DNA of 64,000 nucleotides, taken from contig NZ_JAVDWH010000001.1 in assembly GCF_031457275.1 (NCBI RefSeq), positions 1,054,001-1,118,000 on the forward strand, written 5' to 3'. The stretch comes from Aeromicrobium panaciterrae (GTDB lineage Bacteria; Actinomycetota; Actinomycetes; Propionibacteriales; Nocardioidaceae). The translations under genes and the position numbers were made by a program. Shown one piece after another: positions 25,409 to 34,124 of the stretch (positions within the stretch are counted from its first letter, which is position 1; every line of letters begins with the position of its first letter). Below the pieces are notes generated by a model. The model saw nothing but the letters and a program-made list of their open reading frames with translations, made no database searches and was not told the origin of the DNA.

Positions 25409-26458
25409 TCAGCGTACGGCGGCGGTCTTGGCGCCACGAGACCTGCGGGTCTCGACGCGCACGGAAGGAGTCATTGCTGCTTCCTGCTCAGCGAGACGCT
25501 GCACGAAGGCGCCGATCTCGTTGATCGCGGTACGCGCCTCGGGCAGCCATGAAGCTGCTGCCTGGAAGACGTGAATCTGGCGATCCCACACCTGCAGATC
25601 GCACGGCACGCCAGCAGACACGAGGCGATTGGCCATCAGCTCGGCATCCGCCATGAGGACTTCGCGTGAGCCGATGTGGATCAGCGCGGGCGGCATGTCG
25701 CCGAGGGGCATGTCTACGGGGCAGGTGCGCGTGCCCTCGATCCCGCGGCGAGTATCCATACGCAGGGCGACGTCGCTGAGCTTGGCCACGGCGTGGACCG
25801 GGAACAGCTGGCAGCGGTTGGCGTTGCGGTGGTTCTTCTTGCCTGTGGGGTCGAAGTCGAGCAGCGGTGAGATGGCAACAACACCCGCCGGGCGGCCCCA
25901 GCCCTCATCCATCACGACTCGGGCAACGCTGAACGCGAGGTAGCCGCCAGCCGAGTCGCCAGCGATCGTGATGTTCTCAGGCTTGTAGCCCTGTTCCATC
26001 AGCCAGCGGAAACCCTCGACGCCATCGGCGATCGACTCGGTGATCGGTTCGTACGGCATCTGCCGGTAGCCGACGTTGAGCACGGGCTGGTCGGACGCGT
26101 AGGAGATGCGGGAGACGAGGCGGCGATGGGTGTTGAGGCCGCAGGTCAGGAAGGCGCCGCCGTGGAAGTAGAGGATCGCTCCGGGATTGCCGTGGGCGAC
26201 GTCTTCGACACCCTTGGCCTGGAGCCATTCGCTATTGCAGTCGCTGAGCTCGACCGTGCGCCACTTCGTACCGGCGTGGACGGGCAACAGACGAGCGATG
26301 TGGTCGACGACGTTCGGCGGGAACAGATCGAATGGCAGTCGTGCCCATAGGCCGAGCAGCGGGCGGACAGTGTGGCGAACGCCGAAGCCGAGAGCGCGTG
26401 ATTGAACACTTGCTCCCCGGAAGAACTGCGGCTCGGCGGCCAGACTCAGATGTGCCAT
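25409..26458 (-). CDS. Alpha/beta hydrolase, hormone-sensitive-lipase-type esterase
   Basis: 349 residues from ATG 26458; the frame is open to 26530. HGGAF is the oxyanion motif, GDSAGG carries the nucleophilic Ser, with the acid near DAELMANRL and His in RQIHVFQ. It would hydrolyse carboxyl esters, perhaps neutral lipid, and is divergent from a WS/DGAT gene with a shared control region. The last 35 residues are basic. Confidence 0.9.
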   Translation of the reverse strand: MAHLSLAAEPQFFRGASVQSRALGFGVRHTVRPLLGLWARLPFDLFPPNVVDHIARLLPVHAGTKWRTVELSDCNSEWLQAKGVEDVAHGNPGAILYFHGGAFLTCGLNTHRRLVSRISYASDQPVLNVGYRQMPYEPITESIADGVEGFRWLMEQGYKPENITIAGDSAGGYLAFSVARVVMDEGWGRPAGVVAISPLLDFDPTGKKNHRNANRCQLFPVHAVAKLSDVALRMDTRRGIEGTRTCPVDMPLGDMPPALIHIGSREVLMADAELMANRLVSAGVPCDLQVWDRQIHVFQAAASWLPEARTAINEIGAFVQRLAEQEAAMTPSVRVETRRSRGAKTAAVR

Positions 26459-26583
26459 TCCCGTAGGTGTCCCTTCGACAGTTTGCAAACAACCGTTTAC
26501 CGAACGTTTACGCTGTGTGACTTGCGTCATCCGCGATCGTTAGCGTACTGCGAGCGTTCCTAATTCCGCGGGAGGATCAACAA
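26459..26583. promoter_or_regulatory. Divergent control region, esterase/WS-DGAT
   Basis: AT-richer than its surroundings. It contains the palindrome GTTTGCAAAC (26481-26490) and two CGTTTAC copies 11 bp apart (26494-26500, 26505-26511), one helical turn. It probably holds both promoters and a regulator site shared by the lipase and acyltransferase genes. GGGAGG 8 nt before 26584 is the ribosome-binding site of the acyltransferase. Confidence 0.5.
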
Positions 26584-27966
26584 ATGTCGTTTATGCCACC
26601 TACGGACTCGATGTTCCTGCTGGCCGAGTCGCGTGAGCACCCGATGCACGTCGGTGGCCTCCAGCTGTTCGTGCCGCCCGAGGGCGCGGGCCCAGAGTTC
26701 GCTCGGGATCTGCTCGATTCGTTCCGCGGCACCGACAACGTTTCGGCACTTTTCCGCAAGCGACCGGCCGAACCGGTCAGCTCCCTCGGCAACACCTGGT
26801 GGTCGGTCGACGAGACGATCGACTACGACTACCACGTACGACACTCGGCAGTTCCGCAGCCGGGACGCATCCGCGAACTCCTCCAGCTAACGTCGCGTTG
26901 GCACGGAGCGCTGCTCGACCGGCACCGCCCTCTGTGGGAGGCGCACCTCGTCGAGGGTCTCTCCGACGGACGTATCGCGGTCTACAGCAAGATCCACCAC
27001 TCGATGGTCGACGGCGTATCTGCGCTCAAGTTGATGCAGCGGTCATTGAGCACCGACCCCAAGGCGCAGGACTGCATCCCGCCGTGGAGCCTTCCGCCTC
27101 GTACTCGTGCCGGTAGTGGCGAGGGCAAGAGCTTCGACCCGTGGGGCATTCTGCGTGCGGCTGGCGGTGTCGCCGGGGAGCTTGCCGGTCTCGTGCCGAC
27201 CGGCGTCAAGATCGCCAACCAAGTCTTCCGTGACGGTGACGTCACCTTGCCGCGAGCACCCAAGACAATGCTCAACGGTCAGGTCGGAGGCGCGCGCCGC
27301 TTCGCCGCTCAGTCCTGGGCGATCGAGCGCATCCAGGGCGTTGCGAAGCAGTCCGGCACCACACTCAACGATGTCGTGCTGGCCATGGTGTCGGGCGCCC
27401 TTCGCGAGTACCTGCTGGAGCAGAACGCCCTGCCCGACGAGCCGATGACCGCGATGGTCCCGGTGTCACTCGCCCTGCGGGCCGAGTCGGCTGGCAAGGA
27501 GAGCGGCGACGGCAACGCAGTGGGCGCGATCATCGTCAACCTCGCCACGAACCGTCAGCATGGTCCAACCCGGCTCGAGGAGATCGCCACCTCATCGCGC
27601 CAGGCGAAGAAGATCATGGGCGATCTCACGCCTCTGCAGATCCTTGCGCTGTCAGCCGCGCAGGTACTTCCGTTGGCGATGACGCCGATCCCCGGCTTCG
27701 TGAAGTACGCGCATCCGCCGTTCAACGTGATCGTGTCCAACGTCCCCGGTCCGACCGAGGAGATGTATTTCAACGGCGCGCGACTCGACGGCATGTACCC
27801 CGTGTCGATCGTCCTCGACGGTCAGGCGCTCAACATCACGCTGACCAGTCGCAAGGGCTTCCTCGACTTCGGACTCATCGGCTGCCGCAAATCAGTCCCG
27901 CACCTGCAGCGACTGCTGACGCACCTCGAGACGTCTCTCGAAGAGCTCGAAAAGGCCTGGGGCTAA
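26584..27966 (+). CDS. Wax ester synthase/diacylglycerol acyltransferase (intact)
   Basis: 460 residues, WS/DGAT family. The active-site motif is His138-His139-S-M-V-D-G, canonical, unlike the paralogue at 5265. Other family blocks: MPPTDSMFLLAESREHPMHV, HRPLWEAHLVEGL, LNDVVLAMVSGALREYLLE and NVPGPTEEMYFNGA. It would make triacylglycerol or wax esters at the membrane or lipid droplet. It is divergent from an esterase, a sensible synthesis/hydrolysis pair. The stop abuts the next convergent gene with no gap. Confidence 0.94.
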   Translation: MSFMPPTDSMFLLAESREHPMHVGGLQLFVPPEGAGPEFARDLLDSFRGTDNVSALFRKRPAEPVSSLGNTWWSVDETIDYDYHVRHSAVPQPGRIRELLQLTSRWHGALLDRHRPLWEAHLVEGLSDGRIAVYSKIHHSMVDGVSALKLMQRSLSTDPKAQDCIPPWSLPPRTRAGSGEGKSFDPWGILRAAGGVAGELAGLVPTGVKIANQVFRDGDVTLPRAPKTMLNGQVGGARRFAAQSWAIERIQGVAKQSGTTLNDVVLAMVSGALREYLLEQNALPDEPMTAMVPVSLALRAESAGKESGDGNAVGAIIVNLATNRQHGPTRLEEIATSSRQAKKIMGDLTPLQILALSAAQVLPLAMTPIPGFVKYAHPPFNVIVSNVPGPTEEMYFNGARLDGMYPVSIVLDGQALNITLTSRKGFLDFGLIGCRKSVPHLQRLLTHLETSLEELEKAWG

Positions 27967-28446
27967 CTACTCGGCAGGAGCCTTGGCCCACCGGTTGGCC
28001 AGGAGCTGGTGGCTCGGGGTGTCCTCGAGCGACTCCATCGACTCGTAGATGCGTTGGTACGAGGTCTCAGCGATGAGCCACTTGCCGTCAACACGGCGGT
28101 AGCGGTCGCTGTAGTAACCGGCGCCACGGATCAGCACCTTGAAGTCGGTCGCCATCACAGTGTCCTCGAAGCCCCACGAGGCCTCCGCAGTGTCGCCGTC
28201 GATGTCGATCTCCGGGTGATGCGCGAAGTGCGCCGTGATGATGTCGTTGCCGAGCTTCTCGCTCATGAATCCGACGATCGCGTCGCGACCCACGAGGGCG
28301 TCCAGGTCGCCGTACACCTTGGTGCCGTAGCGACCGACGACGTCGTCGGTGAACGTGTCACCGAACTCATCCCAGAGCTTCAGGTCGAGCGTCCGGAAGT
28401 AGCGGTACTTGAGGCGGCGGATTTCTTCGAGCGATTCCAGGTCCAT
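27967..28446 (-). CDS. SnoaL-like/NTF2-family protein
   Basis: 159 residues from ATG 28446. EEIRRLKYRYFRTLDLKLWD, FTDDVVGRYG, GRDAIVGFMSEKL and YYSDRYRRVDGKWLIAETSY form the cone-shaped alpha+beta SnoaL_4 pattern. Such proteins are small isomerases, dehydratases or binding proteins; the substrate is unknown. GATGCT 6 nt before the ATG is a weak leaderless -10. Confidence 0.88.
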   Translation of the reverse strand: MDLESLEEIRRLKYRYFRTLDLKLWDEFGDTFTDDVVGRYGTKVYGDLDALVGRDAIVGFMSEKLGNDIITAHFAHHPEIDIDGDTAEASWGFEDTVMATDFKVLIRGAGYYSDRYRRVDGKWLIAETSYQRIYESMESLEDTPSHQLLANRWAKAPAE

Positions 28447-28565
28447 CCCCGAAGCATCGCAGCGAGCACCGCCCAAAACAAGAACCTGTTCTAGATTCGT
28501 GTGTGGGTCGTGTCTGGCCTCAAGTCGGTGGGTGCTGCATATTTGCGGCGACGTCGGTGCCGGAT

Positions 28566-28937
28566 CTAGAGCACGATGCGCAAGATGGCGATGGCCAGAA
28601 TGAGGTCGCCGAGGACGATGAGCAGGATGCCGCGGCCCATCAGCGAGTCGATGCGGGCGTTCGTCGGCATCTGTGGGTCGTATGCGACCCGTACCTTCTT
28701 GCCCACCTCTGGGCTCATCGTCGAGCCGTCTGGCGAGGTGACGTCAAGGGTCGTGCCGTCGGCTGTCGTGAATCGGAACGACGCGTGCTTGTAGCGGTCG
28801 AGCCAGCTCGTGCCGCCTGACCAGCTGGTGACTTCCCCTTCGGCCCGCGGCGATCGTCCGGAGGTGATCAGCCGATAGGACCCGGCTGCCGACATGCTGA
28901 TGCCAACTATGAGGAGGCAAGCGGTGAGCAGGTCCAT
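28566..28937 (-). CDS. DUF3592-like membrane protein
   Basis: 123 residues from ATG 28937. An N-terminal transmembrane helix (5-24), a central beta domain (GEVTSWSGGTSWLDRYKHAS, FRFTTADGTTLDVTS, VRVAYDPQMPTNARI) and a C-terminal helix (LIVLGDLILAIAILRIV). DPxxPxxARI is the DUF3592 signature. Function unknown. Its start is about 10 nt from the divergent transporter start. Confidence 0.8.
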   Translation of the reverse strand: MDLLTACLLIVGISMSAAGSYRLITSGRSPRAEGEVTSWSGGTSWLDRYKHASFRFTTADGTTLDVTSPDGSTMSPEVGKKVRVAYDPQMPTNARIDSLMGRGILLIVLGDLILAIAILRIVL

Positions 28938-28946
28938 GGCGTCATC

Positions 28947-29867
28947 GTGGCACGCGGCAAACGTGGTGGGCGGGCAAACCGGCACACTGTCTGGGTGAAC
29001 GCGTTCCTCGCCATTGTTGCGATCCTCGGCGTGTCCGCCTCGGGGCCGTTGATGGCTGGAGCGGTCGCGCCAGCGCTGGCAATTGGGTTCTGGCGCAATG
29101 CGCTGGGAACGCTCGCGGTCGCGCCGTTCGCGGCTCGTACGGTTCGCTCCGAGCTCAGGCTGCTGGACCGCGCGGGATGGCGTGACGTGGCACTCGCCGG
29201 CCTCATGCTGGCTCTGCACTTTGCCACCTGGATCACGGCGCTCAAGATGACATCGGTCGCTGCGGCGACGGCCATGGTCAGCATGCAGGTCGTGTTCGTC
29301 GTCATCATCGATCGGTTGAGGGGCGAGCCCACGCCGGCCGCCGTGATCGGCGGAGTGTCCATCGCGGTCGCAGGCGTGCTGGTCATCACGGGTGTCGACT
29401 TCTCACTATCGGCCCGGGCTCTCTCCGGTGACCTGCTCGCCCTGCTCGGCGGGCTCACTGCGGCGATCTACCTAATGGCAGGCAGTCGCGTACGGGAGCG
29501 CGTGAGCACGACGTCGTACACGGTGGTTTGTTATGGCATCTGTGCCGTGCTGCTGCTCGCAGGGTGTCTCGTGGCGCAGGTCGAGATGGTCGACTTCTCG
29601 CGCAACACGTGGCTCGCGATCATCGGCGTGACAATCTGCGCCCAGCTGCTCGGGCACTCGGTGCTCAATCACTTGCTGGCTGTCATGAGCCCGGCGCTCA
29701 TCTCGTTGCTGCTGCTCCTGGAGGTTCCGGGGGCGGCAATCCTTGCGGGGATCTTCCTCGATCAGACGCCGCCGATCGGTGTGTACGTCGGCCTCGCGCT
29801 GATCCTCGGTGGGCTGGTTCTCGTCGTGCTCCGTCGCCCAGCACCCTCAGTCGTCCTCGCGGAGTAG
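28947..29867 (+). CDS. EamA/DMT-family transporter
   Basis: 306 residues if the GTG 28947 is used; GTG 28995 is also possible and gives a start directly before helix 1. About ten hydrophobic helices arranged as two EamA repeats (about 17-145 and 160-300). Drug/metabolite exporters of this class move amino acids or other metabolites; no specific substrate. No SD or clear -10 is visible. Confidence 0.88.
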   Translation: MARGKRGGRANRHTVWVNAFLAIVAILGVSASGPLMAGAVAPALAIGFWRNALGTLAVAPFAARTVRSELRLLDRAGWRDVALAGLMLALHFATWITALKMTSVAAATAMVSMQVVFVVIIDRLRGEPTPAAVIGGVSIAVAGVLVITGVDFSLSARALSGDLLALLGGLTAAIYLMAGSRVRERVSTTSYTVVCYGICAVLLLAGCLVAQVEMVDFSRNTWLAIIGVTICAQLLGHSVLNHLLAVMSPALISLLLLLEVPGAAILAGIFLDQTPPIGVYVGLALILGGLVLVVLRRPAPSVVLAE

Positions 29868-29898
29868 TTTGGTGGTCAAGGTCACCCGCCGCAGGACA

Positions 29899-29927
29899 GG
29901 CAAAGAAAGTTACTTGCCGGTAGAGTC
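29899..29927 (+). promoter_or_regulatory. Inverted repeat and -10 before acyl-CoA dehydrogenase
   Basis: GGCAA (29899-29903) and TTGCC (29914-29918) form an inverted repeat with 10-nt spacer, abutting TAGAGT, a good -10. The RNA would have a leader of about 30 nt carrying AGGAG before the ATG. The repeat could be a fatty-acid-responsive repressor operator (inference). Confidence 0.45.
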
Positions 29928-29960
29928 GGCTGGTCACCGCCAAGCAACGCATAGGAGCCC

Positions 29961-31157
29961 ATGATGGGTCGTCTCGTCCAGACCGAAGGTCTCACCGAAG
30001 AACAGCAGGAGATCCTCAAGGTCGTCCGGCAGTTCGTCGAGAAGGAGATCATTCCTGTTGCGACGGAGCTCGAGCACAAGGATGAGTACCCGACGGCAAT
30101 CGTCGAGGGTCTCAAGGAGCTCGGCATCTTCGGCTTGATGATCCCCGAGGAGTACGACGGACTCGGCGAGTCGCTGCTGACATACGCGCTGGTGGTTGAA
30201 GAAATCGCCCGCGGCTGGATGAGCGTCTCCGGCGTCATCAACACCCACTTCATCGTTGCCTACATGCTCATGCAGCACGGCACCGAAGAGCAGAAGCAGA
30301 AGTACCTCCCCAAGATGGCGACCGGCGAAGTACGCGGCGCATTCTCGATGTCGGAGCCGGGCTGCGGATCGGACGTCGCGGCGATCACCTCCAAGGCGGT
30401 CAAGGGCGACGACGGCAACTACACAATCGACGGCCAGAAGATGTGGCTGACCAACGGTGGCTCGTCCAACCTGGTCGCCGTGCTGGTCAAGACCGACGAG
30501 GGCAGCGACTCGGTCTACAAGAACATGACGACGTTCCTCGTCGAGAAGGAGCCGGGCTTCGGCGAGACTGCTCAGGGCGTCACCGTCCCGGGCAAGATCG
30601 AGAAGATGGGCTACAAGGGCGTCGACACCACCGAGATGATCTTCGAAGGTCACAAGATCTCGGCGGACCAGATCCTCGGTGGCGAGCCCGGCAAGGGCTT
30701 CTACCAAATGATGGACGGTGTCGAGGTCGGCCGCGTCAACGTCGCCGCCCGCGCTGTCGGCGTTGCCAACCGTGCCTTCGAGCTTGGCGTCTCCTACGCC
30801 CAGCAGCGCGTGACGTTCGGCAAGAAGATCGCCGAGCACCAGGCAGTGCTGTTCCGTCTCGCGGAGATGGGCACCAAGATCGAGGCCGCTCACGGCATGG
30901 TCGTCACCGCCGCTCGCAAGAAGGATTCGGGCGAGCGCAACGACCTCGAGGCGGGTATGGCGAAGTACCTCGCCAGCGAGTACTGCTCGCAGGTCGTCGA
31001 AGATTCGTTCCGCATTCATGGCGGCTACGGCTTCAGCAAGGAGTACGAGATCGAGCGCCTCTACCGCGAGGCGCCGATGCTTCTGATCGGCGAAGGCACC
31101 GCAGACATCCAGCGGATGATCATCGGTCGCCGGTTGCTGGAAGACTACAAACTCTGA
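29961..31157 (+). CDS. Acyl-CoA dehydrogenase
   Basis: 398 residues; ATG 29961 or the next codon. FAD-dependent alpha,beta-dehydrogenation of acyl-CoA. SMSEPGCGSDVAAI and MWLTNGGSSNLVAVLV bind FAD/substrate; RIHGGYGFSKEYEIERLYRE is the C-terminal signature; the catalytic Glu is in LIGEGTADIQR. Chain-length specificity cannot be read. It is the first gene of a plus-strand run with a stress protein and a mesaconyl-CoA hydratase-like gene, pointing to branched or C5-dicarboxylic acyl-CoA metabolism. Confidence 0.94.
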   Translation: MMGRLVQTEGLTEEQQEILKVVRQFVEKEIIPVATELEHKDEYPTAIVEGLKELGIFGLMIPEEYDGLGESLLTYALVVEEIARGWMSVSGVINTHFIVAYMLMQHGTEEQKQKYLPKMATGEVRGAFSMSEPGCGSDVAAITSKAVKGDDGNYTIDGQKMWLTNGGSSNLVAVLVKTDEGSDSVYKNMTTFLVEKEPGFGETAQGVTVPGKIEKMGYKGVDTTEMIFEGHKISADQILGGEPGKGFYQMMDGVEVGRVNVAARAVGVANRAFELGVSYAQQRVTFGKKIAEHQAVLFRLAEMGTKIEAAHGMVVTAARKKDSGERNDLEAGMAKYLASEYCSQVVEDSFRIHGGYGFSKEYEIERLYREAPMLLIGEGTADIQRMIIGRRLLEDYKL

Positions 31158-31189
31158 CTCACCCAGCTGACCTATGAAGGTGGCCTGCC

Positions 31190-31666
31190 ATGCCTGAGCT
31201 CTTCTCCCTCGAATATCCGCAGTCGCTCGGTATCTACGACAAGTACGCCGATGCGCAGAAGGCTGTGGACTACCTCTCGGACAACGAGTTTCCGGTGCAG
31301 AACTGCCTGATCGTCGGCACCGAGCTGCGTCAGGTCGAGCGCGTGACGGGTCGACTGACCTGGAGCCGCGTTCTTCTGGCTGGCGCCGCGTCAGGTGCGT
31401 GGCTGGGCCTGTTGATCGGCCTTCTGCTCAGCATCTTCACCGATAGCAAGTCGTTCGCAGCGACAGTGCTCTTCGGCCTTAGCTTCGGTGTCATCTTCGG
31501 CATCGTCTCCGGCGCCATGGGTTATGCCGCAACGCGTGGTCAGCGCGACTTCAGCTCGGTCCAGAAGGTCGTTGCCACCAAGTACGAGGTTCTCGTCGAA
31601 CACAAGCACCTTGCGGCGGGCCAGGAGCTCCTCGCCAAGATGCCCGGCAAGAAGGTTGATCTCTAA
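31190..31666 (+). CDS. General stress protein 17M-like membrane protein
   Basis: 158 residues. The N-terminal domain (about 12-50, LGIYDKYADAQKAVDYLSDN) matches the general stress protein 17M/YflT fold. Two hydrophobic helices with Gly-rich faces (about 63-85 and 92-118) follow, then a cytosolic strand repeat (VVATKYEVLVEHKHL). Function unknown. Placed 32 nt after the dehydrogenase and 2 nt before the next gene. Confidence 0.85.
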   Translation: MPELFSLEYPQSLGIYDKYADAQKAVDYLSDNEFPVQNCLIVGTELRQVERVTGRLTWSRVLLAGAASGAWLGLLIGLLLSIFTDSKSFAATVLFGLSFGVIFGIVSGAMGYAATRGQRDFSSVQKVVATKYEVLVEHKHLAAGQELLAKMPGKKVDL

Positions 31667-31668
31667 GA

Positions 31669-32703
31669 ATGTCGAAGACCAATCCTGGCAACTTCTTTGA
31701 GGACTTCGCGATCGGGCAGGTGCTTCGCCACGCGACGCCCCGCACAGTGACTGAGGGCGACCGCGCTCTCTATGGCGCGGTCTACCCGACTCGCTTCGCG
31801 GTGCCTTCGTCGGCGGCCTTCGCCGCGTCGGTCGGGCTGAGCCCGGCTCCAGTCGAGGACCTCATCGCGTTCCACATCGCGTTCGGCAAGACCGTCCCCG
31901 ACATCTCGCTCAACGCGATCGCCAACCTCGGCTATGCCGAGTGCCGCTTCCACCAGCCGGTCGTCCCCGGCGACACGATCTCGACGCAGTCCGAGGTCAT
32001 CGGACTCAAGCAGAACTCCAACGGCAAGAGCGGCGTCGTCTACGTACGGTCGACCGCAACCAACCAGCGCGACGAGGTCGTTCTCGATTGGGCGCGTTGG
32101 GTCATGGTCCACAAGCGGGATCAGGACGCTCCGGCTCCTGAGACGGTCGTGCCCGACCTCGCCGATGCTGTGGCGGCTGACGACCTGCTGATTCCTGCGG
32201 GACTCGACTTCACCTCGTACGACGATGTCGCCGCGGGGGAGCCGCACCGCTTTGCCGACTACGAGGTCGGCGAGAAGATTGACCACGTCGATGGCGTGAC
32301 GATCACCGATCCCGAGCACATGCTGGCTACTCGCCTCTGGCAGAACACCGCGAAGGTGCACTTCAACACTGAGGCTCGACCCGACGGCACGCGTCTGGTC
32401 TACGGCGGTCACGTGATCTCTCTTGCGCGTGCCCTGTCGTTCAACGGCCTCGCCAATGCTCAGCTCATCGCGGCGATCAACGCCGGCGCACACACGGCGC
32501 CTGCTCTCGCCGGTGACACGGTCTACGCGTGGTCTGAGGTGCTCGACAAGGCCGAGACCAGCGCACCGGGTGTTGGCGCACTGAGGCTGCGACTGGTCGC
32601 CACCAAGGGTCGCGATGAGTCGATGACCCTGCGCGGAGACGATGGCAAGTACGCCGCCGGAGTACTCCTCGACTTGGACTACTGGGCTCTTGTCCCACGC
32701 TGA
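31669..32703 (+). CDS. mch: MaoC-like dehydratase, mesaconyl-CoA hydratase type
   Basis: 344 residues, double hot-dog fold. The N-terminus (NPGNFFEDFAIGQVLRHATP), HIAFGKTVPDISLNAIANLG and SEVIGLKQNSNGKSGVVYVR match mesaconyl-CoA (beta-methylmalyl-CoA) hydratase, which is 343 residues in Rhodobacter. It would interconvert mesaconyl-CoA and beta-methylmalyl-CoA. Related actinobacterial proteins may have other substrates. Overlaps the phosphatase gene. Confidence 0.85.
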   Translation: MSKTNPGNFFEDFAIGQVLRHATPRTVTEGDRALYGAVYPTRFAVPSSAAFAASVGLSPAPVEDLIAFHIAFGKTVPDISLNAIANLGYAECRFHQPVVPGDTISTQSEVIGLKQNSNGKSGVVYVRSTATNQRDEVVLDWARWVMVHKRDQDAPAPETVVPDLADAVAADDLLIPAGLDFTSYDDVAAGEPHRFADYEVGEKIDHVDGVTITDPEHMLATRLWQNTAKVHFNTEARPDGTRLVYGGHVISLARALSFNGLANAQLIAAINAGAHTAPALAGDTVYAWSEVLDKAETSAPGVGALRLRLVATKGRDESMTLRGDDGKYAAGVLLDLDYWALVPR

Positions 32704-33283
32704 CGCAGAAGTTGAGGATCAGCTGTGGCTCGTACGCCACGGCGAGACTGAGTGGAGCGCCAACGGTCGTCACACGTCGACGACGGACCTGCCTCTGACC
32801 GCGAATGGCGAAGCCGCTGCGCTGAAGTTGGTTGACGCGCTGAGCGGAATCGAGTTCGAGCAGGTGCTGACGAGCCCGCGACAGCGCGCCGTTCATACGG
32901 CTGAGCTTGCGGGGTTCCCCGATGCCGAGGTCGACGACGATCTGGTGGAGTGGGCCTACGGCGACTACGAGGGTCTGACCACGGTCCAGATCCGCGAGAC
33001 CGTGCCCGACTGGACGATCTGGACTCACCCCAGTCCCGGCGGTGAAACCGGCGAACAGGTCTCGGAACGGCTCGACCGGGTTATCGCCAAAGCACGTGCC
33101 GTCGAAGGCAAGACGCTGGTATTCGCACACGGTCACTCGCTGCGGGCGCTCGCCGTTCGGTGGCTCGGCCTCGACATCGCCGAGGGTCAGCGGTTCGTCC
33201 TGGACACGTCGACGGTGTCGGTCTTGGGCGTAGACCGTGGCACTCAGGTCGTCCGCAGCTGGAATGTCTCACCCGGCGGATAG
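32690..33283 (+). CDS. Histidine phosphatase (phosphoglycerate mutase-like)
   Basis: About 197 residues from TTG 32690 (LSHADAEVEDQLWLVRHGETEW), 14 nt inside the upstream gene; an ATG 48 nt earlier is also in frame but adds unconserved residues. RHGE holds the phospho-His, LTSPRQRAVHTAEL and LVEWAYGDYEG are the acid and Arg blocks, and FAHGHSLR the second His. A small-molecule phosphatase; substrate unknown. No clear SD, so coupling to the upstream gene is likely. Confidence 0.88.
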   Translation: MSHADAEVEDQLWLVRHGETEWSANGRHTSTTDLPLTANGEAAALKLVDALSGIEFEQVLTSPRQRAVHTAELAGFPDAEVDDDLVEWAYGDYEGLTTVQIRETVPDWTIWTHPSPGGETGEQVSERLDRVIAKARAVEGKTLVFAHGHSLRALAVRWLGLDIAEGQRFVLDTSTVSVLGVDRGTQVVRSWNVSPGG

Positions 33284-33292
33284 CCTGAGCTT

Positions 33293-34114
33293 GTGACCAT
33301 CGATCTGCATACGCATTCCAGCAAGTCCGATGGCACGGATTCGCCGACAGAGTTGATCAACAACGCAGTGGCCGCTGGGCTTGAGATCGTGGCACTCACT
33401 GACCACGACTCGACCGAGGGTTGGGTTGAGGCGCAGAGCGCTGCAAAGCGCGCAGGCATCCAGCTGGTCAAGGGCATTGAGGTGTCCACACGCTGTGACG
33501 GCGTCAGCGTCCACCTGCTCGGCTATGACTTCGATCCCAAGAACAAGCCGCTGCTCACCGAGCTCGGCAAGGTGCTCGATGGCCGCAACTCACGCCTTCC
33601 CGCGATACTCGAACGGCTCCGGGGGCTCGGCATCGACATTGACGTCAAGGACGTCCGTCGGCACTCCACCAATGCGGCCGCTTCGGGCCGACCGCATGTC
33701 GCAGATGCAATGGTCGAGCTAGGTGTGGTCTCCAGTCGCGACGAGGCCTTTGCGCACTACTTGACGCCAGGCAAGCCGGCTTACGTCGACCGCTATGCCG
33801 CCCCCTTGGACCATGCGATTGCCCTGATCAATGCCGCGGGAGGCAAGACCGTGCTGGCTCACCCGTGGTCGCGGGGGAGCAAGCGGGTCCTCACCAAGTC
33901 CCGCATCGCTTCCCTCAAGGAGATCGGCCTCGACGGCCTCGAGGTCGACCACAACGATCATGGCGAGGAAGATCGAGCGCATCTGGGTCAGATCGTGCGT
34001 GAGCTCGACCTCGTACGTACGGGGTCCAGCGACTATCACGGCACCGGCAAGGTCGGCTTCGATCTCGGCTGCAACACCACCGCATACGACGAGTTCCACC
34101 GCCTCTTCAGCTGA
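33293..34114 (+). CDS. PHP-domain phosphoesterase (RNase AM/YciV-like)
   Basis: 273 residues. Metal ligands: DLHTHSSKSDG, LTDHDSTEGW, GIEVST, LAHPWSRGS and GSSDYHG. The family includes 3',5'-nucleotide bisphosphate phosphatase and 5'-3' RNA exonuclease RNase AM; the exact substrate is unknown. GTG start. The -10 TAGCCT (33281-33286) begins with the stop codon of the phosphatase gene, 6 nt before the GTG, so a leaderless transcript starts here. Confidence 0.92.
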   Translation: MTIDLHTHSSKSDGTDSPTELINNAVAAGLEIVALTDHDSTEGWVEAQSAAKRAGIQLVKGIEVSTRCDGVSVHLLGYDFDPKNKPLLTELGKVLDGRNSRLPAILERLRGLGIDIDVKDVRRHSTNAAASGRPHVADAMVELGVVSSRDEAFAHYLTPGKPAYVDRYAAPLDHAIALINAAGGKTVLAHPWSRGSKRVLTKSRIASLKEIGLDGLEVDHNDHGEEDRAHLGQIVRELDLVRTGSSDYHGTGKVGFDLGCNTTAYDEFHRLFS

Positions 34115-34124
34115 GCCTCAAGGG

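Noticed and set aside
28480-28495. AGAAC-CT-GTTCT palindrome, possible LexA box
   Set aside because: Actinobacterial LexA boxes have GAAC-N4-GTTC; here the spacer is 2 nt, and the adjacent genes are not SOS genes.
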